The notes beneath the pieces are model-generated. The model made no database searches. It was not told where the DNA came from and saw only the letters and a list, made by a program, of their open reading frames with translations. Positions 7,489-15,058 of a stretch of 64,000 bases of DNA are shown here, in pieces (within the stretch, counting starts at the first letter, position 1; every line of letters begins with the position of its first letter). Source of the stretch: [Empedobacter] haloabium (lineage in GTDB: Bacteria > Pseudomonadota > Gammaproteobacteria > Burkholderiales > Burkholderiaceae_D); assembly GCA_008011715.2 (NCBI GenBank), contig CP136508.1:1860001-1924000 (forward strand). The letters are read 5' to 3'. A program made the position numbers and the translations under genes.

Positions 7489-7597
7489 TCGGTAAGATTA
7501 AAGCCGAAAGAGTGAGGGCGAGGCGGAAACTGATCGAGCGGTAAGAAAGGTGAAAAATTCCACTGGATCTGTTCAGAAGCTTCCCGGTCGGTAAGAA
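7489..7597. promoter_or_regulatory. Three regularly spaced CGGTAAGA repeats (candidate HipB operators)
   Basis: TCGGTAAGAT at 7489-7498, GCGGTAAGAA at 7538-7547 and TCGGTAAGAA at 7588-7597. The copies are direct repeats 49 and 50 bp apart, starting 23 bp upstream of the hipB-like start codon. The spacing is about five helical turns, which would place bound dimers on similar faces. No copy is palindromic. Binding by the HipB-like protein is inference. Confidence 0.5.
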
Positions 7598-7670
7598 GAA
7601 GGGCACGCGCCATGTCCCAACCTTGCGCGCTACAATCCACTCATTTGCCGACATTGCGAAAGGAGCACCC

Positions 7671-8816
7671 GTGGCGGAAGGAGCGGAACACCGGCTGAAC
7701 CCGGCCGGCCTGCGCGTCGTGCTGGTGCTGCAGGGCGGCGGCGCACTGGGCGCCTACCAGGCCGGCGTCTATCACGCGCTGCACGAGCACAACCTGACGC
7801 CGGACTGGGTGGTCGGCACCTCGATCGGCGCCATCAATGCGGCGCTGCTGGCTGGCAACCGCCAGCCCGACCGTCTGCGCCGGCTGCGCCAGTTCTGGGA
7901 CAGGGTGGCGCACCGCGATGCCGTCGATCCGGTGCGGCTGTCGGACGACCAGCGCCGCGCCAATATCTGGCTGTCGACCCTGGACACGCTGTGGCGTGGG
8001 GTGCCCGGTTTCTTCAAGCCGCGGCCATTCGGCATGTTTGCCGCCGGCCTGCCGGTCACACCGGAGGAGGCCAGCTTCTACGACACGGGGGAGTTGACGG
8101 CCACGCTGAAGGAACTGGTCGATTTCGACTACCTGAACAGCCCGGAAGGCATGCGCCTGACCGTCAACGCGCTGCGGGTGCGCTGCGGCTCGCTGGTCAG
8201 CTTCGACAGCCGCGACGCCAATATCTGTGCCGAGCACATTCGCGCCAGCGGTGCGTTGCCGCCGGGCTTTGCACCGGTGCGCATCGATGGCGAGCTGTAC
8301 TGGGACGGTGGCCTGTATTCGAACACGCCGCTGGAAACCGTGCTGGACGACCGCTCGCAGGTCGATACCCTGTGCTTCATGGTGGACCTGTGGAGCGCCG
8401 AGGGGCCGGAACCGCGCACGCTGGAAGAGGTGCAGACGCGCCAGAAGGACGTGACGTTCGCGTCGCGGTCGCGCCGCCACCTGGAGGATTACGTCAACAC
8501 ACGGCGCCTGCAGCACAAGCTGCGCGAGCTGTACGCGGCCCTGCCGGACCGGGAGAAGAGTGCGCAGGGCGCACGCGAGCTGGACGCGCTGGGTTGCGGC
8601 AGCACGCTGCACGTGGTGCGCTTGCCATACGCGGGACGCGACTGGCAGATGGCCATGAAGGACATCAATTTTTCCAAGGGCTCGATCGAGTGGCGCTGGG
8701 ACCAGGGCTACCGCGACGCGCTGCGCGCCATCGAGGCCGCCGGCTGGCTGCACTGGGTGGCGGACGATACGCCGCTGGTCGTGCACGAGCTGCCGCCCGT
8801 GGAACGGGTGGCCTGA
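7671..8816 (+). CDS. Patatin-like phospholipase
   Basis: 381 residues from GTG 7671, chosen for the AAAGGAG site 7 nt ahead. The patatin core is complete: oxyanion loop VLQGGGALGAYQAG, nucleophile elbow GTSIGA in VVGTSIGAINAALLAG, and catalytic Asp in YWDGGLYSNTP. The C-terminal third (IEWRWDQGYRDALRAIEAAG) matches the DUF3734 extension of proteobacterial patatin-like proteins. No signal peptide is seen, so it is probably cytosolic. It should hydrolyse phospholipids or other acyl esters; the substrate is unknown. It converges with the next gene across a perfect hairpin. Confidence 0.92.
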   Translation: MAEGAEHRLNPAGLRVVLVLQGGGALGAYQAGVYHALHEHNLTPDWVVGTSIGAINAALLAGNRQPDRLRRLRQFWDRVAHRDAVDPVRLSDDQRRANIWLSTLDTLWRGVPGFFKPRPFGMFAAGLPVTPEEASFYDTGELTATLKELVDFDYLNSPEGMRLTVNALRVRCGSLVSFDSRDANICAEHIRASGALPPGFAPVRIDGELYWDGGLYSNTPLETVLDDRSQVDTLCFMVDLWSAEGPEPRTLEEVQTRQKDVTFASRSRRHLEDYVNTRRLQHKLRELYAALPDREKSAQGARELDALGCGSTLHVVRLPYAGRDWQMAMKDINFSKGSIEWRWDQGYRDALRAIEAAGWLHWVADDTPLVVHELPPVERVA

Positions 8817-8818
8817 TG

Positions 8819-8844
8819 GCCGGCGGCGCCATCGCGCCGCCGGC
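8819..8844. terminator. Perfect 11-bp hairpin between convergent genes
   Basis: GCCGGCGGCGC / GCGCCGCCGGC with a CATC loop, 2 nt after the patatin stop and 5 nt before the stop of the converging small gene. No T-run follows. It probably serves both strands as a terminator or end-protecting structure. Confidence 0.65.
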
Positions 8845-8849
8845 AGGGC

Positions 8850-9221
8850 TTATTCGGACGGTCCGGTCGTCTCGACCTTGCCCGCCATCTGGTTCGATAC
8901 CGTGACCAGTTCGCGCACGTGGGCCATGTCGTCCTTGTAGGTCTGGCGCGCTTCCTTGACGCAGCTGCCGCGCTCACCCGCCTGCATGCGCTTGCACTCG
9001 GCCAGCGCCTCGTTCAGGGCTGCGCCGATCTCCTTTTTCTTGGTGGCGATCTGGGCCTCGATGGTGCGGTCTTCCTTCATCCAGCGGGCCGGCTCGCCGC
9101 GCGCCAGTTCCTGTTTCTGATGCTGTGCTACCTCGGCCGGCGTCGTCTGGCCGGCGGCACCGGCACACATGCCGGCCGCGAGCGCGCCGGCCAGCAGCGC
9201 ACCAATCAAGCTCTTGTTCAT
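8850..9221 (-). CDS. Small secreted protein with a Cys-x10-Cys motif
   Basis: 123 residues. Signal peptide (MNKSLIGALLAGALAAGMCAGAAG, cleavage near residue 24), then a charged helical mature protein. It contains CKRMQAGERGSCVKEARQ, which has the same C-x10-C-V-x-E-A-K/R pattern repeated three times in the secreted protein at 10151. The ATG at 9219-9221 follows GGAAGGAG; a longer frame to 9245 lacks a signal start. The likely location is periplasmic, with one disulfide possible. No known family; function unknown. Confidence 0.7.
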   Translation of the reverse strand: MNKSLIGALLAGALAAGMCAGAAGQTTPAEVAQHQKQELARGEPARWMKEDRTIEAQIATKKKEIGAALNEALAECKRMQAGERGSCVKEARQTYKDDMAHVRELVTVSNQMAGKVETTGPSE

Positions 9222-9245
9222 GTTGACTCCTTCCAAAAGTGACAA

Positions 9246-9263
9246 GGGGCGCTGACGCGCCCC
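9246..9263. terminator. Short hairpin after the DUF3309 gene
   Basis: GGGGCGC / GCGCCCC with a TGAC loop, 10 nt past the DUF3309 stop on the minus strand and upstream of the next minus-strand gene. No T-run. A weak terminator is possible. Confidence 0.4.
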
Positions 9264-9272
9264 CGGATGTGC

Positions 9273-9425
9273 TTACAACCTGCCGGTCAGTAACATGATC
9301 AGCAGGATCACGACAATCAGCCCTGCGATGCCGCTGGGCGCATAGCCCCAGTTGCGGCTGTGGGGCCAGGTCGGCAGTGCGCCGATCAGGACCAGGACCA
9401 GGATGATCAGAAGAATGGTGCCCAT
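9273..9425 (-). CDS. DUF3309 small membrane protein
   Basis: 50 residues: MGTILLIILVLVLIGALPTW, then HSRNWGYAPSGI and a second hydrophobic stretch ending in LLTGRL. This is the full DUF3309 pattern: two short membrane helices joined by a conserved W-x-S-x-x-WGY-x-PSG loop. Such proteins are common and often stress-induced in proteobacteria, but have no assigned function. The ATG is preceded by AAGGAG. It sits among small envelope genes on the same strand. Confidence 0.85.
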   Translation of the reverse strand: MGTILLIILVLVLIGALPTWPHSRNWGYAPSGIAGLIVVILLIMLLTGRL

Positions 9426-9508
9426 GGATGCTCCTTGTTGTGATTATGGGGGGATGGTCGAAGCGGCCGTCCCGGCGGCGTGCCGCGGGCCGCCGGGACG
9501 CGCCCTCG

Positions 9509-9955
9509 TCAGTACCGGTACACGCGGCCGTCGACCAGGCGCACCCGGCTGCCGGCACGCAGGTCGTACGCGCTGTCCTGGTTCACGGTGCGATAGTCGC
9601 CGTTGTCCAGGCGCACGTTGATCTGGTAGACATCGTGCGGGGCGTTGCGGTTCGATTCGACCTGGTTGCCTACCAGCGCACCGCCGATGGCGCCGGCTGC
9701 CGTGGCGGCCGTGCGGCCGCTGCCCGAGCCGATCTGGTTGCCCACCAGTGCGCCGACCAGGCCGCCGGCAACGGCGCCCGCGCCGCTGGTGGCCGGATCG
9801 ACGCGCACCACCTGGATCGATTCGATCGTGCCGTAGGTGGACGCGTCGGCGCGGGTGGAATAGCTGGTATCGGTCGGATTGCTGGTGCTGGCGCAGCCGG
9901 TCGTCAGTGCGGCAACCGCGACCATCACAGCGGAAAGTGCTTGTGTGGTTTTCAT
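9509..9955 (-). CDS. Glycine-zipper 2TM outer-membrane lipoprotein (17-kDa antigen/SlyB type)
   Basis: 148 residues. Lipoprotein signal with lipobox LTTGC near residue 21, then IESIQVVRVDPATSGAGAVA and a double glycine zipper (GGLVGALVGNQIGSGSGRTA and GAIGGALVGNQVE). The C-terminal domain (YQINVRLDNGDYRTVNQD, then LRAGSRVRLVDGRVYRY) is typical of 17-kDa surface antigen / SlyB relatives. It is an outer-membrane lipoprotein tied to envelope integrity. A TGCG-N4-CGCA box lies 57 bp upstream of its start, so shared control with the other stress lipoproteins is likely. Confidence 0.88.
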   Translation of the reverse strand: MKTTQALSAVMVAVAALTTGCASTSNPTDTSYSTRADASTYGTIESIQVVRVDPATSGAGAVAGGLVGALVGNQIGSGSGRTAATAAGAIGGALVGNQVESNRNAPHDVYQINVRLDNGDYRTVNQDSAYDLRAGSRVRLVDGRVYRY

Positions 9956-10011
9956 CGTGTCCTCCTCGAGATTTGTGGTGACACTTTATCCACGTCGGCT
10001 GGCAGAGGTCT

Positions 10012-10025
10012 GTGCGATGCCGCAC
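10012..10025. promoter_or_regulatory. TGCG-N4-CGCA palindrome (box 3)
   Basis: GTGCG ATGC CGCAC between the divergent glycine-zipper gene (start at 9955, 57 bp away) and the Cys-repeat gene (start at 10151). It could serve either promoter. Same design as boxes at 3624, 14565 and others. Confidence 0.45.
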
Positions 10026-10064
10026 CTTGTCCCGCCGGGTGTGCTGTTGCAAAAAATGCAGCTA

Positions 10065-10080
10065 TGTTCGCCAGCGAACA
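10065..10080. promoter_or_regulatory. TGTTCGC-CA-GCGAACA palindrome
   Basis: A perfect 16-bp palindrome (7-2-7) 71 bp upstream of the Cys-repeat gene. A related GTTCGCGCGAAC occurs at 21722-21733 in the hyi/rhlE gap. It may be an operator for an unidentified regulator. Confidence 0.35.
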
Positions 10081-10150
10081 GAAACGCTAGCGCAACTGTT
10101 GCACACTGTTGTCATCGCAGCAAAACAACACAGGATTGGTCGGAGAGAAC

Positions 10151-10705
10151 ATGAAGTCCACATTTCGTGCCGCGTGGATGCTGGCGGCGGCAAGCGTGCT
10201 GATGCATACGAGTGCCATGGCCGCGGCCACGCCGGAGGCAAAAGCGCTGTACCGCAACGCCAAACAGGCTGCCGCGAGCGAGTACAAGGCGGCCAGGGTG
10301 CGCTGCGATGCGCTGGCGGGCAATGCCAAGGACGTCTGCGTGGCCGAGGCGAAGGCCGCCCGGGTGCGGGCCGAGGCGGATGCAACGGCGCAATACAAGA
10401 ACACGCTGCGCGCCTACACGAAAGCGCGCAAGGATATCGCCGAGGCCGACTATGCGGTCGACCACAGCCGCTGCGAAGCGCTGGCCGGCAACGCCAAGGA
10501 CGTCTGCATCCGGCAGGCCAAGGCGACGCGCACGGCGGCGCTGGCCGACGCGCGGGCCGACAAGAAAGTGATCGAGGCGCGCAGCAATGCGCGCGAAGAC
10601 AAACGAATCGCCGAGTACAAGGTGGCCGCCGAAAAATGCGACGCCTTGTCCGGCACGGCCAAGGAGCAGTGCGTCTCGGCCGCGAAAACCCAGTTCGGTT
10701 ACTGA
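10151..10705 (+). CDS. Secreted protein with three Cys-x10-Cys repeats
   Basis: 184 residues. Signal peptide (WMLAAASVLMHTSAMAA, cleavage near residue 25), then an almost fully helical, Ala/Lys/Arg-rich body. Three repeats are spaced about 50-60 residues apart: CDALAGNAKDVCVAEAKA, CEALAGNAKDVCIRQAKA and CDALSGTAKEQCVSAAKT. Each could form a local disulfide that pins a helical turn. The protein at 8850 carries one copy of the same pattern. Starts at ATG 10151; the upstream frame has no signal. Related proteins recur in Oxalobacteraceae as uncharacterised entries; that is recollection, not a search. Confidence 0.7.
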   Translation: MKSTFRAAWMLAAASVLMHTSAMAAATPEAKALYRNAKQAAASEYKAARVRCDALAGNAKDVCVAEAKAARVRAEADATAQYKNTLRAYTKARKDIAEADYAVDHSRCEALAGNAKDVCIRQAKATRTAALADARADKKVIEARSNAREDKRIAEYKVAAEKCDALSGTAKEQCVSAAKTQFGY

Positions 10706-10764
10706 CCGGCTGACCACAGCTCGTTCCCGGGCATTTTTTGACCACACCAAGAAGGAGAAACATC

Positions 10765-11079
10765 ATGAAAATCGCTCAAAAAATCGTTACCGCAGTCTTC
10801 ACCGCTGCCACCGTGTTCTCCGTCGTCGGTTGCGCCGGCAGCGCGACCAAGGAAGGCACCGGCGAGTACGTCGACGATGCCGTGCTGACCACCAAGGTCA
10901 AGGCTTCGATCTTCAACGAGCCGACCCTGAAGTCGACCGAAATCAACGTGGAGACCTTCAAGGGTACCGTGCAGCTGTCCGGCTTCGTGGCACAGCCTGG
11001 CGACATCACCAAGGCCGGCGAGATCGCCCGCGGCGTGAAGGGCGTGAAGTCGGTCAAGAACGACATCCGCGTCAAGTAA
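10765..11079 (+). CDS. BON-domain lipoprotein
   Basis: 104 residues. Signal with lipobox VVGC near residue 23, then one BON domain: DDAVLTTKVKASIFNEPTLK, INVETFKGTVQLSGFV, and GVKGVKSVKNDIRVK at the end. AAGGAG precedes ATG 10765. It is a paralogue of the BON lipoprotein at 978 and resembles OsmY-like stress proteins. Expected location is the periplasm, bound to a membrane. A hairpin follows at 11091. Confidence 0.88.
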   Translation: MKIAQKIVTAVFTAATVFSVVGCAGSATKEGTGEYVDDAVLTTKVKASIFNEPTLKSTEINVETFKGTVQLSGFVAQPGDITKAGEIARGVKGVKSVKNDIRVK

Positions 11080-11090
11080 GAAGGACGCGG

Positions 11091-11116
11091 CCGGTACCGC
11101 CCACGGGCGGTTCCGG
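11091..11116. terminator. Hairpin after the BON lipoprotein gene
   Basis: CCGGTACCGCCC pairs with GGGCGGTTCCGG (one mismatch). It lies 12 nt after the BON stop and 15 nt before the permease start. It has no T-run and may act as an mRNA end or partial terminator. Confidence 0.5.
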
Positions 11117-11130
11117 CGGCCGCAAGCCCT

Positions 11131-12318
11131 ATGGACCGCCCGCCCCATCCTGGAACACCCGTCGACAGCACACCGTTTGAACCGTCGCCGGACGCCACGG
11201 AAGTCGCGGGCAAATTGCATTGGCCGCTGCACGTGCATGCGCGCGGCCTGGCCCTGGGCGTCATCGCCACGGTGGCCTTCCTGTACGCCCTGCAATGGGC
11301 CAAGAATTTCCTGGTTCCCCTGTTGCTGGGGATCTTCATCGCCTATACCCTCAATCCCGTGGTCTCGTGGCTGGAGCGCCTGCGCATCAAGCGCGCGCTG
11401 GGCGCCACCCTGGTGACGGCCGCGATCCTCGTCGCCTCGGCCGTCACGATGGACAAGGTGCATGGTGAATTCGAGAACATCGTCGACGAGCTGCCGACCA
11501 TCACGCATAAGCTGTCGCGCCTGCTGGCCTCGACCACCGGTGGCAGCACCAGCACGCTGTCGCGCATCCAGGCGGTCGCCACCGAGCTGGAACAGGCCAC
11601 GGCCGGCAGCCAGGCGCGGCGCGCCGCCAAGCGCCAGCAGCCGGCCACGGTAGAGTCCAGCAGCGGCGGCATCCGTGTGATGGACTGGGTCTGGGTCAGC
11701 GCGCGCGGCCTGGCGGGCTTCCTCAGCCAGGCCACGATGGTGATCTTCCTGGTGTTTTTCCTGCTGCTGTCCGGCGACACGTTCAAGCGCAAGCTCGTCA
11801 AGCTGACGGGGCCGTCGCTGTCGAAGAAGAAAATCACCGTCCACATCCTGGAGGACATCAATACCTCGATCCAGGCCTATATGTTCATGCTGCTCGTTAC
11901 CAACGTGCTGCTGGCGCTGCTGATGTGGATCGTGCTGCGCGCGATCGGCCTGGAGAACGCGGGCGCGTGGGCCGTGGTGGCGGGGCTGTTGCACATCATG
12001 CCTTACTTCGGCCCGCTCCTGATCACCAGCGCCACCGGCCTGGTCGCCTTCCTGCAGTTCGAATCGCTGCAGATGGTGCTGCTGGTCACCGGTGCCTCGC
12101 TCGGCATCGCCACCCTGGTCGGCACCTTCGTCACCACCTGGATGACGGGCCGCATCGCCCGCATGAACGCCGCTGCCGTCTTCGTCAGCCTGCTGTTCTG
12201 GGGCTGGTTGTGGGGCGTCTGGGGGCTGCTGCTGGGCGTGCCCGTGATCGTCGTGCTGAAGGTGGTGGCCGAGCGGGTGGAAGGAATGGAAGTGGTGGCG
12301 GAGCTGCTGGGCGAGTAA
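11131..12318 (+). CDS. AI-2E family transporter / PerM-like permease
   Basis: 395 residues with about seven to eight membrane segments, among them GVIATVAFLYALQWAKNFLV, PLLLGIFIAYTLNPVVSWLE, TMVIFLVFFLLLSGDTFKRK and a C-terminal cluster (LLFWGWLWGVWGLLLGVPVI). The motif LLHIMPYFGPLL and the closing GVPVIVVLKVVAERVE are typical of the AI-2E/PerM family. E. coli TqsA exports autoinducer-2, but most relatives have other or unknown substrates. The N-terminal 35 residues are soluble. It stands alone and converges with the BrkB gene across a repeat. Substrate not assignable. Confidence 0.9.
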   Translation: MDRPPHPGTPVDSTPFEPSPDATEVAGKLHWPLHVHARGLALGVIATVAFLYALQWAKNFLVPLLLGIFIAYTLNPVVSWLERLRIKRALGATLVTAAILVASAVTMDKVHGEFENIVDELPTITHKLSRLLASTTGGSTSTLSRIQAVATELEQATAGSQARRAAKRQQPATVESSSGGIRVMDWVWVSARGLAGFLSQATMVIFLVFFLLLSGDTFKRKLVKLTGPSLSKKKITVHILEDINTSIQAYMFMLLVTNVLLALLMWIVLRAIGLENAGAWAVVAGLLHIMPYFGPLLITSATGLVAFLQFESLQMVLLVTGASLGIATLVGTFVTTWMTGRIARMNAAAVFVSLLFWGWLWGVWGLLLGVPVIVVLKVVAERVEGMEVVAELLGE

Positions 12319-12335
12319 TTCGCACGACGCTGCCG

Positions 12336-12370
12336 GTGACGGGCGCCGATCGCGGATCGGTGCCTGCCAC
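12336..12370. repeat. Imperfect palindrome of the GGCACCGATC family
   Basis: GTGACGGGCGCCGATC pairs with GATCGGTGCCTGCCAC. The consensus arm GTGACAGGCACCGATC is shared with elements at 48480 and 50194. It lies between convergent genes (the AI-2E permease and BrkB) and is a probable bidirectional terminator. Confidence 0.65.
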
Positions 12371-12378
12371 CGCGGGTG

Positions 12379-13296
12379 TCACGCCTTCTTGCTCTTGACG
12401 ATCAGCCGCCCTTGCTCATCGCGCGGATGATGCTTCAGGCTGCCCAGCCGCAGCGCGTACTGGCGGGCGAACTCCGCGCCCAGGAAGAAGATCTGCGCCG
12501 AGTAATAGACCCACAGCAGCAGTGCGATCGTCGAGCCCGCCGCGCCGAAGCTGCTGGCGACACCGCTGTTGCCGATATAGGCGCCGATGCCGAATTTCCC
12601 CACCATGAACAGCAGGGCCGTGCCGATGGCGCCGATGACCACGTCCGTCCAGCCCAGCCGGATGCGCGGCAGCATTTTGTAGATGACGCCGAACATCGTC
12701 GCAATGACGAGGAAGCTGATCGTGTGGTTGACCAGCGTGATGATGAAGGTGGCATTCGGCCAATAGCTGTTCCAGAAGCGCTGGAAGATCTCCAGCGCGG
12801 CACTGACGACGAGCGAAGTCAGCAGCAGGAACCCCAACGCCAGCACCATGCCGAAGGACAGCAGCCGGGTGCGGACCGTGTCCCATACCGTGTTGTCGGT
12901 GACGGGCGGCAGTTGCCAGATGTCGTCCAGGCTCGTCTTCAGCTCGGCAAACACGCTGGTGGCGCCAAACAGCAGCAAGGCGCCGGCGATGATCGTGGCG
13001 ATGCGCCCTTCCTCCTCGTTGTGGGCCCCGGCCAGGATCAGCTGGATCGCCTCGGCGCCTTGCGCGCCCATCATGCCGCGCAATTGATTGAACAGCTCGC
13101 CCTGGGCCGCTTCCTTGCCGTAGAAGAAGCCGGCAATGGCAATCACGAGCACGAGAATGGGCGCCAGCGAAAACAGGGTGTAGAAGGCGAGGGCGGCGCC
13201 CTTGCTGCTGCCGCGATGGTCGAACCATTCCATGACGGCGCAGTACGACAGCTCCGGCAGCTTTTTCGCGATATGGGGTAACTTTCTCCAGCTCAA
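12379..13296 (-). CDS. YihY/BrkB-family inner membrane protein
   Basis: 305 residues with six membrane segments. The family signature SSKGAALAFYTLFSLAPILV lies near the N terminus, followed by FAELKTSLDDIWQLPP and the C-terminal FGAAGSTIALLLWVYYSAQI and FLGAEFARQYALRLGS. The start is taken as TTG at 13296 because GGAGG lies 5 nt ahead and the next in-frame ATG (13233) would remove the conserved first helix. An upstream ATG at 13362 would translate through the ompA terminator. YihY/BrkB proteins were once called RNase BN; their transport role is unsettled. Confidence 0.88.
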   Translation of the reverse strand: MSWRKLPHIAKKLPELSYCAVMEWFDHRGSSKGAALAFYTLFSLAPILVLVIAIAGFFYGKEAAQGELFNQLRGMMGAQGAEAIQLILAGAHNEEEGRIATIIAGALLLFGATSVFAELKTSLDDIWQLPPVTDNTVWDTVRTRLLSFGMVLALGFLLLTSLVVSAALEIFQRFWNSYWPNATFIITLVNHTISFLVIATMFGVIYKMLPRIRLGWTDVVIGAIGTALLFMVGKFGIGAYIGNSGVASSFGAAGSTIALLLWVYYSAQIFFLGAEFARQYALRLGSLKHHPRDEQGRLIVKSKKA

Positions 13297-13314
13297 TTTT
13301 GCCTCCGCAAAAAC

Positions 13315-13338
13315 AAAAAGGGGCAAGCGCCCCTTTTT
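13315..13338. terminator. Rho-independent terminator of the ompA-type gene
   Basis: AAAAAGGGG / CCCCTTTTT around a CAAGCG loop. It is U-rich on both strands and sits 49 nt past the stop of the minus-strand OmpA gene, just upstream of the BrkB start. Confidence 0.88.
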
Positions 13339-13386
13339 GCATGGATGATCGCGGCCGGCCACGCGGACCGGCTGCGGCGTGTGTGC

Positions 13387-14424
13387 TTACTGCACGCGGC
13401 GTTCGATGGTGATCTGTTCGACTTCGACGCGGCGGTTCGGTTCCAGGCACTTGATCAGGTCGGCGCGCTTCTTGTCGTTGCACTGCACGACCGGCTCGTC
13501 CTCGCCCTTGCCCTGGGTTTCCAGGCGATCCGAGGCGACGCCCTTGCCGACCAGGTACTGCTTGACGGCGGCGGCGCGCTGTTCGGACAGCTTCTGGTTG
13601 TACTGCTTCGAACCGATACGGTCGGCGTGGCCGGTGATCGTGATGCCGGTCAGGCTGGTGTTTTCGTTCAGCACGCGCGCGATGTCGTCCAGCTTCGGCT
13701 GGTCGCCGCGCAGTTTCGCCTTGTTGAACTCGAACAGTTCGGTGGCCGACATCGTCACTTTCTCGAAGCGGGCTGGTGGCGGTGGCGGCGGAGCGACCGG
13801 GGCTGGCTGCTCGGCGATCGGGGTCGGTGCCGGCGCTGGTGCCGGGGCCGGCGCGGCTTTCGGCGACGGGCCGAACGCGAAGTTGAAGCCGACGTTGGCC
13901 ACGACGTTGTTGGAACGGTCGTGACGGAATTCATCGGAGCCGATGAAGCCGTACACGCTGCGCACGTCCGCCTGGAACGAAACGCGGTCGTTGATGACGG
14001 ACTGGAAGCCCAGGCCGGCGTTCACGTACGGCGACGTGCGGTGCGGTTCAGCCAGGCTGCCGCGGCGGTTTTCCTTGTCGCGCTCGGCACCGATACCGAA
14101 CAGCACGAACGGACGGAAGGTCTTGCGCGAGAACATGTAGAGGGCGTCCACGCCCAGCGTCTGCTGTTCGTAGCGGGCGCCGTTCTCACGCGAACGGCCG
14201 TAGGTGTAACCCATCTGGATGTCCCAGTTCGGGGCCACGGCCTTGCCGAACTTCAGGCCGGCGCCGTAGCCGGTCTTGTCGGTGGCCCAGTCCGAATCAG
14301 GCTTCAGGCCCAGGACGCTGGGCTGGAAGTACCAGTTCGGATTGATGTCGGCTTCCTGCGCCTGGGCGGCGAACGAAGCACACAGCAGTGCTGCGGCGAT
14401 AGCGATATTTTTGGTTTTGTTCAC
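13387..14424 (-). CDS. OmpA-type outer membrane porin with peptidoglycan-binding domain
   Basis: 345 residues. Signal peptide (IAIAAALLCASFAAQAQ, cleavage near residue 22), then an eight-strand beta-barrel (about 25-185; strands include YGAGLKFGKAVAPNWDIQMG and VVANVGFNFAFG). A Pro/Ala hinge (about 188-218, PAPAPAPAP runs) and an OmpA C-terminal domain follow (about 225-340, with ITITGHADRIGSKQYNQKLS and EPNRRVEVEQI). This is the major OmpA layout, linking the outer membrane to peptidoglycan. A 634-bp upstream region carries a TGCG-N4-CGCA box; a strong terminator follows. High expression is plausible from context. Confidence 0.93.
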   Translation of the reverse strand: MNKTKNIAIAAALLCASFAAQAQEADINPNWYFQPSVLGLKPDSDWATDKTGYGAGLKFGKAVAPNWDIQMGYTYGRSRENGARYEQQTLGVDALYMFSRKTFRPFVLFGIGAERDKENRRGSLAEPHRTSPYVNAGLGFQSVINDRVSFQADVRSVYGFIGSDEFRHDRSNNVVANVGFNFAFGPSPKAAPAPAPAPAPTPIAEQPAPVAPPPPPPARFEKVTMSATELFEFNKAKLRGDQPKLDDIARVLNENTSLTGITITGHADRIGSKQYNQKLSEQRAAAVKQYLVGKGVASDRLETQGKGEDEPVVQCNDKKRADLIKCLEPNRRVEVEQITIERRVQ

Positions 14425-15058
14425 TGATAACTCCTGATGCGTTGAAAGGAAATCTTGTGCGACAGCAATTTTAAAAGGAGCGGCGATTTTTTGCTCTTCT
14501 TTCTTTATTGCGACAATTGCATTGCCGTTAGGTCAAGTGTAGGCGCCGCCCTCGGGAAGCTTCGGTGCGCTACCGCACAAACACATTGCGTTATATCAAA
14601 GGTGTTGGGAACTTACAACAGAACCAATCGTGCAGGCGGCGGTCCAAGTTGTCGGTACAGGCAGGTTTGACCGCGTCGGACGCCGGCAACGGTCGCACGA
14701 AACACTGCTGAGGTAGCTTTGCCCGGGCTGCGGTGAAAAGCCCAAGCGGCCAGAATTTTTTGTAGATGTTGCATTAAGGCACGCACATGGTTGCCGCCGC
14801 CAGCCATCGCCATCGCCCATGCCCACGGCGGAAATCCTGATGAGAAACAAGGGCTTAATGATCAGCAGCAGAGGAAGACCCGTCGGGCATGCGCCGTGTC
14901 TGATAAAAGTCGAGCGATAACGTTTAAACCATTTTATGTTCGTTGCCGCACAGACTCCTGTTCGCCAAGAGAGCAATCTACAACCTACAGATTACAGATG
15001 TGGCACGGCGTCCCTGGCTCTTCCGTGCCTTTCGGCTACCGTTATAAGGAGTGTTCAA
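14425..15058. other. 634-bp intergenic region, no gene recognised
   Basis: Separates the divergent ompA-type and winged-helix genes. It is less GC-rich than the coding DNA and contains AT-rich tracts (14461-14520, 14750-14766, 14918-14940), one TGCG-N4-CGCA box at 14565 and no reading frame with recognisable protein features. It probably holds the ompA promoter and long leader and the promoter of the 15059 gene. A small RNA cannot be excluded. Confidence 0.6.
14565..14578. promoter_or_regulatory. TGCG-N4-CGCA palindrome (box 4)
   Basis: GTGCG CTAC CGCAC, 141 bp upstream of the ompA-type start codon. It is identical in both half-sites to boxes 1 and 3. Confidence 0.45.

Noticed and set aside
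14596..14976. Protein gene in the ompA upstream region
   Set aside because: The open frames there lack a ribosome site, signal or recognisable domain and show mixed composition.
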